The notes: generated by a model not told the origin, from the sequence alone. Positions 42,253-52,042 are shown, counted from the first letter of the stretch. The stretch is DNA of 64,000 nt from an uncultured Mycoplasmatota bacterium (GCA_947305065.1 CAMZCT010000005.1:28488-92487), one strand, 5' to 3'. A program made the numbers and translations.

Positions 42253-43007
42253 TAGTTATTTTTAATAAACTCTCCTATTAAAGCATCTTTATTATTCTCT
42301 ATTTCTTCCAATAGTTTCTCTATTTTTTCTATTCTACTCTCAGTTCCCTCTTGTAAATACTTTTTCATTTCATTGCCTAGCTTAACAACGCTGTTATTAT
42401 TATTTACTTTCCTTCCAACTGTTTCTAAATACATTGAATAATAACTTAATCTTTCGATAATCTCATTATTCTTAAAAGCCTCATTATAATAATCACGAGT
42501 ATAATCTATTGCTTTAACTACTTTTTTATTAGTAATAAAGTCTTTTTCTTCACTCTCAATAATTAATTTGGTTTTAGCTTTAGCCAAGTATCCTTCTACA
42601 ATAGCTAATCTTTGATATAAATTATAGAATTCTTCCACTTCGTCATCTAAATTCTCATATACTTCATCCAAACTATCTTCTAATTCCTTCTTATTTCCCT
42701 TACTTTGTCTAAACATATATTCATAAGATGCATCAGCTAATCTCTTAATCTTATTATCAGCAAAATAACTATTATCACATAGTTTTCTTAAAACTAAAGT
42801 ATGATACACAAACTTTTTGCTTATCTTCTTTTCATAATTATCATGTATATACTTTATACTTTCTTTAACGCTTTCCTTACTGGTACTTTTAATACTACTT
42901 GTAACCTCTTTTTTTACATCTTTAACAAATTTATCTACGGGATTATTACATGCTGTAATAAAAAACATAGATAATACTATTATTAATAGTTTAATCTTTT
43001 TACTCAT
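42252..43007 (-). CDS. Putative lipoprotein
   Basis: 251 residues from ATG 43007 (GGTGG upstream). Signal peptide with lipobox FITAC at residues about 14-18, so it is probably lipidated and held on the outer face. The mature part is helical and charged (KDVKKEVTSSIKSTSKESVKESIKYIH), without a known domain. Coupled to the DUF1287-like gene by TAATG overlap, suggesting a joint envelope function. A TATAAT lies at 43024-43029. Confidence 0.78.
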   Translation of the reverse strand: MSKKIKLLIIVLSMFFITACNNPVDKFVKDVKKEVTSSIKSTSKESVKESIKYIHDNYEKKISKKFVYHTLVLRKLCDNSYFADNKIKRLADASYEYMFRQSKGNKKELEDSLDEVYENLDDEVEEFYNLYQRLAIVEGYLAKAKTKLIIESEEKDFITNKKVVKAIDYTRDYYNEAFKNNEIIERLSYYSMYLETVGRKVNNNNSVVKLGNEMKKYLQEGTESRIEKIEKLLEEIENNKDALIGEFIKNN

Positions 43008-43045
43008 TTTAACCACCAATACTATTATATAAAAAAATATGTCAA

Positions 43046-43073
43046 AATAAAAGAAGATATCATCTTCTTTTAG
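43046..43073 (-). terminator. Intrinsic terminator of the P-type ATPase
   Basis: AAAAGAAGAT-GAT-ATCTTCTTTT then T-rich tail; the stop codon lies in the 5' arm. Confidence 0.85.
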
Positions 43074-45660
43074 AACTTAATCGATAATAAAATAATTTAT
43101 ATATTTCAAATATAATAATTATTAAAAACGATAAAGCAAATATATTAAGTACCAATCCCGAATCTAAAGGAATAACTTTAAGAAATCTTGCTGTCTCTGG
43201 TATTCCCCCTAAAAACACTTGTAAAAACATTGAACCCAATATTGTACATAATAGCAAAGGATTATCAGAAATTCTTTCTTTAAATACCGTTCTATTCTCA
43301 CTGCGACAATTTAAAACATTTATATTCTGAATAAATACCATTAACATCATAATAATTGATCTCGCCAATAAAAGATCTACATTTCTATCCATTAAATACT
43401 TCCAAGTTCCAAATACAATAAAAGTAATTGCTAAACCAAGTATTACTACTTCTCTAGTTAAATCCTTAGTAAATAATGATTCCTTAGTACTTCTAGGCTT
43501 TTCTGACATTATATTATCTTCAGCAGTTTCAAAAGATAAAGAAATATCTTGTAAACCATCAGTTACCATATTTAACCACAATAATTGTATTGCCACTAAT
43601 GGAATTTCATAACCAAATAATATTGATAGCACAAAGAAAGCCACTTCTGCAAAACCACAACTAATCAAAAACAATGTGATTTTTCTAATGTTAGCATACG
43701 CTACACGACCTTCTTTAATCCCTTTAACAATAGAAGTAAAATTATCGTTAGTAATAATCATAGAAGCCGTTTCTTTAGCTACATCCGTTCCACTGCCCAT
43801 AGCAATTCCGATATTAGCACTTTTTATTGCTGGAGCATCATTTACCCCATCCCCAGTAACTGCTACAAATTCTCCCATTCTCTTTAAAGAATTAACTATA
43901 TCTAATTTATCCATTGGTGTTACTCTTGAAAAAACTCTTATATTACTAACATATTGGTCAAACTCTTTTTCACCTAACGCTCTGTACTTAGAAATATCTT
44001 CTCCTGTAGCAACCTCTTCATAGTTTTCACATAAACCTAATTCTTTAGCTATAGCAAAAGCTGTTAAAGGGTGATCTCCTGTTACCATAATTACCTTTAT
44101 TCCTGCTTTATAGCATTCTTTTAAAGATAATTTAACATCATCTCTTACTGGATCTATAAAACCAACTAAACCTTTAAATTCCAAGTCTTTCAAATCTTTA
44201 GAATTAGTACTTTTAACTTCACCAGCACATACGCCAATAACTCTATATCCCTCTTTAGTTAAAGATTCATTATAATTGATATATTCATCCTTTTTTGAAG
44301 AAAAACTCATTACTTTTTCTAACGATCCCTTAACAGTACAGTATAGTTTATTATTCTTTTTGTAATAAACAGCTGAATAACGATTTTCTGATTCATAAGG
44401 AATAATTTCCACTTTTGGAACCAATTCTTCACACTTAGCTTTTAAAGCCAAACTTAAAAAAGCTATATCAACAGAATCTCCCCATGATACCCACTCGCCG
44501 TCATCCAATTCCAAATGTGCTTCATTATTCATAGCACACAACCAGGCAATTTCTTTCACCTTATTAATATTTTTCTCGCCAATAATCTTCCCGTCTCCGT
44601 TATAACCTGTCCCCGTTATATCAAAAGTCTCTCCACTAGGTAATATTATCTTCTTAGCAGTTTGTTCATTTACTGTTAAAGTCCCGGTTTTATCAGTTGC
44701 TATGACTGTACAACTTCCTAAAGCTTCTACAGAATTTAAATTCTTAACAATAACATTTTCTTTAGCCATTCTTTTAGAAGCGATAGTTAAAGCCATTGTA
44801 AGAGCAAGAGGTAATCCCTCAGGCATAGCTGAAACAGATAAAGCTATAACACTTAAAAAGATAGCGCTTCCCTTATATCCTCTCATTAATAAAACGATAG
44901 TAGTTATAATAGCAATAAAAATAATAATACCCGTAATTTGTTTAGAAAATTTTTCTATTCTAATAGTCAAAGGAGATTTTTCTTCCTCTGTCTCTGTTAC
45001 TTTTTTAGCTATCTTACCTATTTCTGTATCCATTCCCGTTCCACAAACTACAGCTTTACCACGTCCAGTATTTACAGAAGTACCAGCATACATCATATTT
45101 TTTCTTTCAGCTAGAACTATATTTTCACTAAGTTTCTTATTGTTCTTAAAAACCGGCAAACTCTCTCCCGTTAAAGTAGATTCATCAATCTGTAAATTAC
45201 TGCATTCAATTATTCTCGCATCAGCTGCAATCCTCGTTCCACTTTCAACCAATATAATATCGCCAATTACTATTTCTGATGAATCGATTTCATATTCCGT
45301 TCCATTTCTAACCACAAACACAGTCGATTTAATCATACTTAACAAGCTTTCAGCATCTTTTAAAGCTTTCCATTCTTGATAAACTCCCATAATAACATCT
45401 ACTAAAATAATAACAAGTAAAGCTATACAATCTATATATTCTTGTACAACAAAAGATAATAATAATGTAATTAATAATATCACTTCAATAGGATTGCATA
45501 GTTCTTCAAATAATATCTTAAAAATACTTTTTCTTCTTCTAACCGGCAAAGAATTAAGTCCGTATTTTTTTAATCTCTTATTAGCTTCTACTATAGTAAG
45601 ACCATCTATACTTGTCTCTAATTCTTCAAATACAATATTAATATCTTTATTATGATACAC
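43060..45660 (-). CDS. P-type ATPase, calcium-transporting type (P2)
   Basis: About 866 residues from GTG 45660, five nt after AGGTGA. Cation ATPase N-terminal domain (VFEELETSIDGLTIVEANKRLKKYG), actuator TGES (DESTLTGESLPV), ion site in transmembrane segment 4 with SAMPEGLPLAL, phosphorylation motif ATDKTGTLT, nucleotide domain with KGSLEKV, hinge TGDGVNDAPAIKSANIGIAMG and six C-terminal membrane segments with NMVTDGLQDISLSFE. PEGLP indicates a Ca2+ or Ca/Mn exporter (SERCA/PMCA type). Complete. Confidence 0.95.
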   Translation of the reverse strand: MYHNKDINIVFEELETSIDGLTIVEANKRLKKYGLNSLPVRRRKSIFKILFEELCNPIEVILLITLLLSFVVQEYIDCIALLVIILVDVIMGVYQEWKALKDAESLLSMIKSTVFVVRNGTEYEIDSSEIVIGDIILVESGTRIAADARIIECSNLQIDESTLTGESLPVFKNNKKLSENIVLAERKNMMYAGTSVNTGRGKAVVCGTGMDTEIGKIAKKVTETEEEKSPLTIRIEKFSKQITGIIIFIAIITTIVLLMRGYKGSAIFLSVIALSVSAMPEGLPLALTMALTIASKRMAKENVIVKNLNSVEALGSCTVIATDKTGTLTVNEQTAKKIILPSGETFDITGTGYNGDGKIIGEKNINKVKEIAWLCAMNNEAHLELDDGEWVSWGDSVDIAFLSLALKAKCEELVPKVEIIPYESENRYSAVYYKKNNKLYCTVKGSLEKVMSFSSKKDEYINYNESLTKEGYRVIGVCAGEVKSTNSKDLKDLEFKGLVGFIDPVRDDVKLSLKECYKAGIKVIMVTGDHPLTAFAIAKELGLCENYEEVATGEDISKYRALGEKEFDQYVSNIRVFSRVTPMDKLDIVNSLKRMGEFVAVTGDGVNDAPAIKSANIGIAMGSGTDVAKETASMIITNDNFTSIVKGIKEGRVAYANIRKITLFLISCGFAEVAFFVLSILFGYEIPLVAIQLLWLNMVTDGLQDISLSFETAEDNIMSEKPRSTKESLFTKDLTREVVILGLAITFIVFGTWKYLMDRNVDLLLARSIIMMLMVFIQNINVLNCRSENRTVFKERISDNPLLLCTILGSMFLQVFLGGIPETARFLKVIPLDSGLVLNIFALSFLIIIIFEIYKLFYYRLSSKRR

Positions 45661-45708
45661 TATAATCACCTACTGTATAATAATATCAAAATATATTATT
45701 AGAGTAAA

Positions 45709-45736
45709 TTAAAAAACCTAATAATTAGGTTTTTCT
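45709..45736 (-). terminator. Intrinsic terminator of the CmpB-like gene
   Basis: AAAAACCTAA-TTA-TTAGGTTTTTT, minus strand; the stop codon lies in the 5' arm. Confidence 0.85.
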
Positions 45737-46369
45737 TTTACCCCATCTATAATTATACATATTATCTAAAAAATCTGATCCATAGTGTTTATCTAAGAAC
45801 TCTTCATATTTATTCTGAGGAGGTATTCCCTTTTCGTAGGCTTTAGCTCTATCTATCGCTTGAAAAGTTAAAAATGTATCAAACAACAAGAAAACTATCA
45901 AAAAATACATTGTATACTTCGCAAAACTTACATTAAATCTATCAATAAACTTTTTAACATATGGATAAAGTAGTTTAATCCATAATACTCCTAACAGTCC
46001 CCAGAATATTGAATATCTAAGGCAAACCCTTCCATTGATATTTAAAAAGTATTTACTATAATCCCAAGCAACAAAGCCACCCATTTTTTCCATAGCAAAT
46101 GATAGTATATACTCCATAACAGTACCTATTACAAAAGACATACCAAATAGCTTAAAAATATTACTATCTTTATGCCTATATAATAATACACTAAATACCA
46201 TTGCCGAAATACCATATACTATATTAAAAGGACCGATAACTAACGCTGAATGATTAATAAATATATGATGTCTATAAAAAGACCAAATAACTTCTACTAC
46301 ATATCCAAATAAGCACCCTATTAAAAATATATAAAAAAGTTCATAAAAATATAATTTTTTTTCTTTCAT
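45725..46369 (-). CDS. Putative ABC-transporter type IV (CmpB) membrane protein
   Basis: 214 residues with about five membrane segments. Matches the CmpB/ABC_trans_CmpB family: LFYIFLIGCLFGYVVEVIWSF, HSALVIGPFNIVYGISAMV, GTVMEYILSF, WDYSKYFLNINGRVCLRYSIFWGLLG. The family is annotated as transporter-like without demonstrated substrate. Own TGTTATAAT promoter and terminator, so monocistronic. Confidence 0.85.
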   Translation of the reverse strand: MKEKKLYFYELFYIFLIGCLFGYVVEVIWSFYRHHIFINHSALVIGPFNIVYGISAMVFSVLLYRHKDSNIFKLFGMSFVIGTVMEYILSFAMEKMGGFVAWDYSKYFLNINGRVCLRYSIFWGLLGVLWIKLLYPYVKKFIDRFNVSFAKYTMYFLIVFLLFDTFLTFQAIDRAKAYEKGIPPQNKYEEFLDKHYGSDFLDNMYNYRWGKRKT

Positions 46370-46392
46370 AACAATCCCTTTTTCATATCTTA

Positions 46393-46401
46393 ATTATAAC
46401 A
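46393..46401 (-). promoter_or_regulatory. Extended -10 promoter of the CmpB-like gene
   Basis: TGTTATAAT, minus strand, 24 nt before ATG 46369. Confidence 0.55.
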
Positions 46402-46435
46402 AATAATATTGATAATTAAAAATTTATCATTAATT

Positions 46436-46466
46436 AAAAATAATCTTAATAAATAAGATTATTTTA
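46436..46466 (-). terminator. Intrinsic terminator of the Tad-type operon
   Basis: AATAATCTTA-TTTAT-TAAGATTATT then T-rich tail on the minus strand. Confidence 0.8.
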
Positions 46467-47088
46467 TATAGTATAACAACAATACTATCATTACAGCTAA
46501 GCACAAAATAGTATTTAAACAGAGTTTAATAGGTAACATCTTCTTTTTACCAATTATAATATCTTCATAATGTTCTTCCATAGCATCTAATTGCCATTCG
46601 ATACTATCAACTATCTTTGTTCCATACTTAGTATTTTCTTTTAAATCTATAATAATATTCTGTAAGTATATACTAGGAATTCTTTGTCCCAAATCATCTA
46701 ATGCTTCTTCCATAGTTAAACCTATTTTTATATCATCTAATACTTTTAAAAAATTTTTACTTAAGTCCCCTTTTATTACTCTAGAACTATTCTTAATACT
46801 AGTTTTTATATTTTTTCCACTCTTCAAATTTAATAATAGTGCAGAAATATAATCTATTCCTTCTCTTTCAACTTCTAAATTCTTTTTTCTTAAAGGAACA
46901 TCAATTACTATTACTTCACATAATATATAAAATATTATGGCAATAATTGGAGCTATAATATAACCAGTTTTAACAGTAAATATTAAATATAAAAATAGAA
47001 GTAAAGCAAATATAGTTCTTAAATTATTAAAAATTTTAGCATCATAATCTATACCTAATAACTTTATTTTTTTCTCTAACTTTTTCAT
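46459..47088 (-). CDS. tadC: TadC-like pilus assembly inner-membrane protein
   Basis: 209 residues of the type II secretion F (T2SF) family. N-terminal pair of membrane segments (about 27-60), cytoplasmic helical domain with the T2SF pattern GIDYISALLLNLKSGKNIKTSIKNSS and LEEALDDLGQRIPSIYLQNIIIDLKE, and a final membrane helix (LCLNTILCLAVMIVLLLYYI). Works with TadB as the platform on which the motor CpaF extrudes pilins. Overlaps tadB by ATGA. Confidence 0.85.
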   Translation of the reverse strand: MKKLEKKIKLLGIDYDAKIFNNLRTIFALLLFLYLIFTVKTGYIIAPIIAIIFYILCEVIVIDVPLRKKNLEVEREGIDYISALLLNLKSGKNIKTSIKNSSRVIKGDLSKNFLKVLDDIKIGLTMEEALDDLGQRIPSIYLQNIIIDLKENTKYGTKIVDSIEWQLDAMEEHYEDIIIGKKKMLPIKLCLNTILCLAVMIVLLLYYIK

Positions 47089-48044
47089 AGCTCACCTCTT
47101 ATCATAGTAAGCATTATAAACAAATAAATTATATATACCATTAACTCTCCCAGAATAAGGAATATCTTATTATCAAATTTCAATAACATTATAAAATCAT
47201 AATTCATAATCATTAATAAACCAATAACAAATAAAGGAATAATAGCTAACAATAATACAACCAATTTATTCGTATTTCTTAATCTTAATAGATAAAAATC
47301 TCTTTTTTCTCTGCTAGTAATATCTTTCTCTAACTTATTACATATTTCAGTAATTGATATACCATATCTAACATTAAGACCTAATAACTCTGACATATAT
47401 AGTACCTTCTCTAAATTAGTTCTTTCATACATTCTATGTAGTGCACTACTTATATCTAAACCTTTATCCAAATCATTTTTTACTAACAAAAACTCACTTT
47501 TTAACGGTTCTCCAATTTCTTCTATAACACTATCTATTACTTCTTTATGATTTCTATTAACACTATAATTATTATTCATTATAATCATAACTCTCGTTAA
47601 ATTATTATCCATTTTAATTACTCTAGAATTATATTCAATACTAAGAATAATATCGATAATAAAATAACCTATTATATACATAACAATTAGAATTAATAAA
47701 TTAAGATTTAACTTATAAAGCATACATTCAAAAATATATACTAAAGCTAAGATTATCCCTGTCATAAGTTTCAAAGTAATAATATGAGATTCATTATATT
47801 TATTCTTCTTATAAAAATATTTTTCATACTTAGGTATTCTCTTTTTATAAAATTCTAAATTAGCAAATCTTTTAGAAACATTATCTATAAATCTAAATAT
47901 TCTATCTTTCTTCTTACCTTTAATTACATAAGAATCTAATCTATTAGATCTATAAAATAAGATTATATATCTATATAAATAGTAAACAAGTACAATGATA
48001 AATATAAAAGCAATTATTTGAAAAATCATTTTATACTCTTCCAT
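47085..48044 (-). CDS. tadB: TadB-like pilus assembly inner-membrane protein
   Basis: 319 residues. Membrane segments at about 8-27, two between 92 and 130, two near the C-terminus (LVVLLLAIIPLFVIGLLMIM; IFLILGELMVYIIYLFIML), and a T2SF cytoplasmic domain (LTRVMIIMNNNYSVNRNHKEVIDSVIEEIGEPLKSEF; LDISSALHRMYERT). RBS AGGTGAGG. Starts nine nt after cpaF ends, in one operon. Confidence 0.87.
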   Translation of the reverse strand: MEEYKMIFQIIAFIFIIVLVYYLYRYIILFYRSNRLDSYVIKGKKKDRIFRFIDNVSKRFANLEFYKKRIPKYEKYFYKKNKYNESHIITLKLMTGIILALVYIFECMLYKLNLNLLILIVMYIIGYFIIDIILSIEYNSRVIKMDNNLTRVMIIMNNNYSVNRNHKEVIDSVIEEIGEPLKSEFLLVKNDLDKGLDISSALHRMYERTNLEKVLYMSELLGLNVRYGISITEICNKLEKDITSREKRDFYLLRLRNTNKLVVLLLAIIPLFVIGLLMIMNYDFIMLLKFDNKIFLILGELMVYIIYLFIMLTMIRGEL

Positions 48045-48052
48045 TTCCTCAC

Positions 48053-49375
48053 CTACTTATTCTTCTTAAACATATAATCTACTGAATTAATACCTTTCTT
48101 ATTCATTTCTCTTAAAGCATTAGGTACAACCTTATTCAAAGTAAATTTACCTTCAATAGTACCATCTTCTAATACTTTATCTATTTTAAAATCAAATATA
48201 TCTTTAATAATTAATTCATTATCTTTAATACCATTTACTTCAGAAATAGATATTATCTTTCTCTTACCATCCGGCATTCTTTCCATATGAACTATTAGAT
48301 CAATCGCATTATCAATATATTCACGAAGATTCTTAATTGGAACATCTATTCCACTCATTAAAACCATTGTTTCTAATCTATTTAAAGCATCCTTGGGAGA
48401 ATTAGCATGCATTGTTGTCATTGACCCATTACAACCAGTATTCATTGCTTGTAATAAATCAAAAGCTTCTTCACCACGTATTTCTCCAATAATAATTCTA
48501 TCAGGACGCATTCTTAATGCATTACGGACTAAATCCCTAATAGTTATATTATTATCCCCATATGCATCAATCTTAGTTTCTAATGATACAACGTGCTTAG
48601 TTCTTAAATTTAACTCACGAGAATCTTCTATAGTAATAGTCCGATCCTCTTCTTTTATATAATTACTTAAAGTATTTAAAATAGAAGTCTTACCAGAAGA
48701 AGTTCCTCCACTAATAATTATATTTAACTTAGCTTGCATAGCAGCACACAAGAATTCAGCCATATATGGAGTCAATGTTCCATTTCCAACTAAAGTTCCC
48801 ATATCCATCATACTTGGTTTAAATTTTCTAATCGTAATTGTTGGATGTAAAGATATAGGTGGAACAATTGCATTTACTCTACTACCATCTGGTAATATAG
48901 CATCTACCATTGGATTATTAACATCTATAACTTTACCAGTTTCACTGATTAAACTTTGTACAACTCTAATAATGTGTTTATCATTAATAAAAGATATACT
49001 ATCATCTCTTATTAACTTACCATTACTTTCTACGTAAACTTCATCACAACCATTAACCATTATTTCATTTATATCTTTAGCTATTAATAACTCGGTTAAT
49101 GGTCCATAACCATTTATTTCATTGTCTATTAAATTATATAGATATAATCTTTCTTCATTACTTACTTCATATCCGTCTAAAGCCACTTTAACTTCTTCAA
49201 CGATAGCATCTCTATCTAATTTACTAACATCGATTCTATCACTTAAATTTTCTAATATTTGTACTCTAAATCTATCTAATAAGTCCTTATTTTCAAATAC
49301 ATCATAATCATTTTTATTAATACCTTTATTCTTACTTACATCTATATTAAAAGCTGATAACAAACTCTTACTCAT
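48053..49375 (-). CDS. cpaF: CpaF/TadA-type secretion ATPase
   Basis: 440 residues from ATG 49375, well placed after GGGAGGTGA. PilT/VirB11-class hexameric ATPase: N-terminal domain with YGPLTELLIAKDINEIMVNGCDEVYVE, Walker A ISGGTSSGKTSIL, Asp box DSRELNL, Walker B MRPDRIIIGEIRGEEAFDLLQAMNTGCNGSMTTMHAN. It powers assembly of Tad/Flp-type pili or related secretion. Start overlaps the end of the CpaE-like gene. Confidence 0.95.
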   Translation of the reverse strand: MSKSLLSAFNIDVSKNKGINKNDYDVFENKDLLDRFRVQILENLSDRIDVSKLDRDAIVEEVKVALDGYEVSNEERLYLYNLIDNEINGYGPLTELLIAKDINEIMVNGCDEVYVESNGKLIRDDSISFINDKHIIRVVQSLISETGKVIDVNNPMVDAILPDGSRVNAIVPPISLHPTITIRKFKPSMMDMGTLVGNGTLTPYMAEFLCAAMQAKLNIIISGGTSSGKTSILNTLSNYIKEEDRTITIEDSRELNLRTKHVVSLETKIDAYGDNNITIRDLVRNALRMRPDRIIIGEIRGEEAFDLLQAMNTGCNGSMTTMHANSPKDALNRLETMVLMSGIDVPIKNLREYIDNAIDLIVHMERMPDGKRKIISISEVNGIKDNELIIKDIFDFKIDKVLEDGTIEGKFTLNKVVPNALREMNKKGINSVDYMFKKNK

Positions 49376-50135
49376 TATTTTCACCTCCCAATATATCAGA
49401 AGCAATAGTTAGATAAGTCTTATAATCAGCAAAGAAATAATCTGGGAACTTTTTATCTAAAGTAACTATTATTCCATCCATAATATACTTATCCATATCC
49501 CTTAGATATAACTCTTCAGATAGTACATACTTAATATGATGATATATTAATTTCTTTAAATCAAAGAAAGTAAAGTAACGTTTAAAAGGATCTCTACTAT
49601 TATTAAGAACAATATCATAATTAGTATATTCATATTCATCTAGTATAGTTATCAAATTCTTTAAACTTTTAACATCCAAAGGATCATTTTTAGTAAGTAG
49701 TAGTATTCTATCTACAGTTTGTAAAACAGATAAAGATATTTCGTTTAAAGCATGATTAGTATCAATTAATACTACATCATATTCTAAAGTACCTTTATTG
49801 ATTATATCCGCAATGTTATTAGCATTCACTTTATTAGCTAATCTTGGATCAATAGGAGCAGCTAAGATATCTATAAAATCATCTATTTTAGTTACATAAT
49901 CTCTAATATTACCAGCTACTCTTCCATCTAAATCTAAAGATAAATCATATATATCTTTCTTTACCTTTTTATTTAAATAAGTAGCAATATCTCCACTATA
50001 TAAATCAAAATCAATAATTAGAACCCTTTTAGTTAACAATTCAAATATACCAGCTAAACTAATCGCATTAAAAGTTTTCCCAACCCCACCTTTAGAAGAA
50101 AACAAACAAATACTTTTACCTCTTTTTATCCTCAT
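49368..50135 (-). CDS. cpaE: CpaE-like ParA/MinD ATPase of the Tad operon
   Basis: 255 residues from ATG 50135 (the longer frame would start before the transcription start). Deviant Walker A FSSKGGVGKTFNAISLA, switch region VLIIDFDLYSGDIATYL and YDVVLIDTNHALNE typical of MinD/CpaE. It lacks the long N-terminal receiver domain of proteobacterial CpaE. It probably positions the Tad machine. First gene of the four-gene operon. Confidence 0.88.
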   Translation of the reverse strand: MRIKRGKSICLFSSKGGVGKTFNAISLAGIFELLTKRVLIIDFDLYSGDIATYLNKKVKKDIYDLSLDLDGRVAGNIRDYVTKIDDFIDILAAPIDPRLANKVNANNIADIINKGTLEYDVVLIDTNHALNEISLSVLQTVDRILLLTKNDPLDVKSLKNLITILDEYEYTNYDIVLNNSRDPFKRYFTFFDLKKLIYHHIKYVLSEELYLRDMDKYIMDGIIVTLDKKFPDYFFADYKTYLTIASDILGGENNE

Positions 50136-50160
50136 TAGTACACACTTCCTACTATACATA

Positions 50161-50170
50161 ATTATAACAC
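50161..50170 (-). promoter_or_regulatory. Extended -10 promoter of the Tad-type operon
   Basis: TGTTATAAT with a possible TTTAAC -35 at 16 bp, minus strand, 25 nt before ATG 50135. Confidence 0.6.
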
Positions 50171-50191
50171 AGTAATTATTAAGTTAAAACA

Positions 50192-50216
50192 TAAAAAAGA
50201 ATACTATTACTAGTAT
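50192..50216 (-). terminator. Intrinsic terminator of the amidase gene
   Basis: ATACTA-GTAA-TAGTAT then TCTTTTTT, minus strand; identical stem to 24449-24464. Confidence 0.8.
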
Positions 50217-52018
50217 TTATTTATTTCTTTTCTAAATATTTTTATAACCGTTTTAGGAATCATTAATAAGATACTTAATATAATGAAATATACTAATAAA
50301 AATAGCATAAATTTATTTACTTTTTCACTTTTCTTTATCTTTTTAATAATTACCTCTTTTTTAATCTGTTTTTCTTTCCAATTATTTATATATTTTTCAG
50401 AAATATTCTTTTCATCAGTTATATTATTATAATTTCTAAAATACTCTTGTACTGAGCCAAACCATTCACCATCATCACTGTTATAATTATTTACGTATAA
50501 ACCTACTAAATTATTCACTTCTTCAGAAACTTCATATAATCTACCAGCTGCTGTATCATGACTGTTAATTAAATTATTATGATTTTCTATTATAGTAGCA
50601 AGATTATATAATGCACTTTCACTATTTTCTCTTCCCATTATTTCTATTCCATAAGGAAGATTATCGTAATAACCTAGTGGCAACGTAATACTTGGTAACC
50701 CTGAAACAGAAGACATAGTACCACTTAAATTAACTAATAAACTATTATTGCCTTTAGGATATATTTCATTCTTAGTAGTGGGATAAATCAAGAAATCTAT
50801 TTGATTTTGATCATAAATATTTGTTACTAATTGTTTTGCTATCGTTAAATAATTAATACTTTTTTCATAGTTTTTATCACTATAATTACATGTTTTATTA
50901 TAACCTGATAAATCTGCTGTCTTCCCCCCAGTTTTAGTTAGTTGACTAAAACTTCTGATAGTACCAGTAGTATTGTTTATATAATTATTAAACGCCCTAC
51001 ACATAGTATATCCTGCTATAGATAAATTATTATATCTGGCAATACTACTATTATAAGCTTCATCTAAAATAACTATTTCTATATTATCATTTCTTAATCT
51101 TTCTATCTCATTATCTAACATTTCTTTTATAGGAGCAAAAGCAGGTTTGTTAACTTTTAAGCTTGTTTTTTCTTCTCCTTCATAAAAACTCCTAGGTATT
51201 CCAACCCTTATTTTTTTCTCACTATCATCAATATAATCATATTTTTCTCCCGAAAGAATTCCCCATAAAATCTTATTATCTAAAACACTTTTACTTATAA
51301 TACCAACAGTATCTCTATTAATATCATAATTAATAACTCCTTTAGAAGATAACTTTCCTGTAGTTGGTCTTATTCCTACCAAACCAGCACCAGCTGCTGG
51401 AAGTCTTACTGAAGAATTAGTATCAGTTCCTAAAGCAATTGCTCCAAAATTAAGAGCAACTGAAACAGCACTACCTCCACTACTTCCATAAGAAGTATAG
51501 CCAATTCTATAAGCATTACTTACATATCCATAGGAACTATAACTGTCTTTTGCAGAAAATGCAAACTCACTCATATTAGCTTTAGCTATTATTAATGCTC
51601 CCTCTTCCTTTAAAAGTTTAATTACTTCTGCATCTTCATTAGGGAAGTTATCTGCTAAAGCATGAGCCCCAGCTGTTGTAGGCATCCCCTTAACATCAAT
51701 ATTGTCTTTTACAACAACAGGAATCCCCTCTAATATTCCTCTTTTTTGTCCTTCTTTTCTTAGTCTGTCCGATTCTTTTGCTTCTTCTATTATATTTGGA
51801 TTAACATTTATTATAGCTTTAAATTCAGTATTATAAGTATTAATTCTATCTAAGTACAAATTAACTAACTCTTCAGATGTAATAACACTTTTATCTAAAT
51901 ATTCAATAGCCTCACTCATAGTTAATTTAGTCACATCAACAACACTCTTATTAAGAGCGTCAACTTCTACGGTAAATATCGTTACTATTATAACTATAAA
52001 ACTCGCTATTCTCCTCAT
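50210..52018 (-). CDS. Secreted, membrane-tethered amidase-signature protein
   Basis: About 602 residues from ATG 52018 (52024 also possible; the longer TTG frame covers the promoter). Signal peptide (RRIASFIVIIVTIFTVEVDAL), then an amidase-signature domain with catalytic Lys in VVVKDNIDVKG, the Ser-rich motif TSYGSSGGSAVSVALNFGAIALGTDTNSSVRLPAAGAGLVGIRPT and the nucleophile/Ser region, up to about residue 480. A C-terminal membrane segment (FMLFLLVYFIILSILLMI) with a basic tail anchors it. It likely hydrolyses an amide outside the cell; substrate unknown. The AS family is usually cytoplasmic, so the tethering is notable. Confidence 0.88.
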   Translation of the reverse strand: MRRIASFIVIIVTIFTVEVDALNKSVVDVTKLTMSEAIEYLDKSVITSEELVNLYLDRINTYNTEFKAIINVNPNIIEEAKESDRLRKEGQKRGILEGIPVVVKDNIDVKGMPTTAGAHALADNFPNEDAEVIKLLKEEGALIIAKANMSEFAFSAKDSYSSYGYVSNAYRIGYTSYGSSGGSAVSVALNFGAIALGTDTNSSVRLPAAGAGLVGIRPTTGKLSSKGVINYDINRDTVGIISKSVLDNKILWGILSGEKYDYIDDSEKKIRVGIPRSFYEGEEKTSLKVNKPAFAPIKEMLDNEIERLRNDNIEIVILDEAYNSSIARYNNLSIAGYTMCRAFNNYINNTTGTIRSFSQLTKTGGKTADLSGYNKTCNYSDKNYEKSINYLTIAKQLVTNIYDQNQIDFLIYPTTKNEIYPKGNNSLLVNLSGTMSSVSGLPSITLPLGYYDNLPYGIEIMGRENSESALYNLATIIENHNNLINSHDTAAGRLYEVSEEVNNLVGLYVNNYNSDDGEWFGSVQEYFRNYNNITDEKNISEKYINNWKEKQIKKEVIIKKIKKSEKVNKFMLFLLVYFIILSILLMIPKTVIKIFRKEINKY

Positions 52019-52033
52019 AATCATCACTACTCT

Positions 52034-52042
52034 AGTATACCA
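52034..52042 (-). promoter_or_regulatory. Extended -10 promoter of the amidase gene
   Basis: TATGGTATACT, minus strand, 16 nt before ATG 52018, so the 5' UTR is very short. Confidence 0.5.

Noticed and set aside
44702..45379. Long plus-strand frame opposite the P-type ATPase
   Set aside because: Antisense shadow of a gene with full P2-ATPase motifs; no ribosome site and implausible composition.
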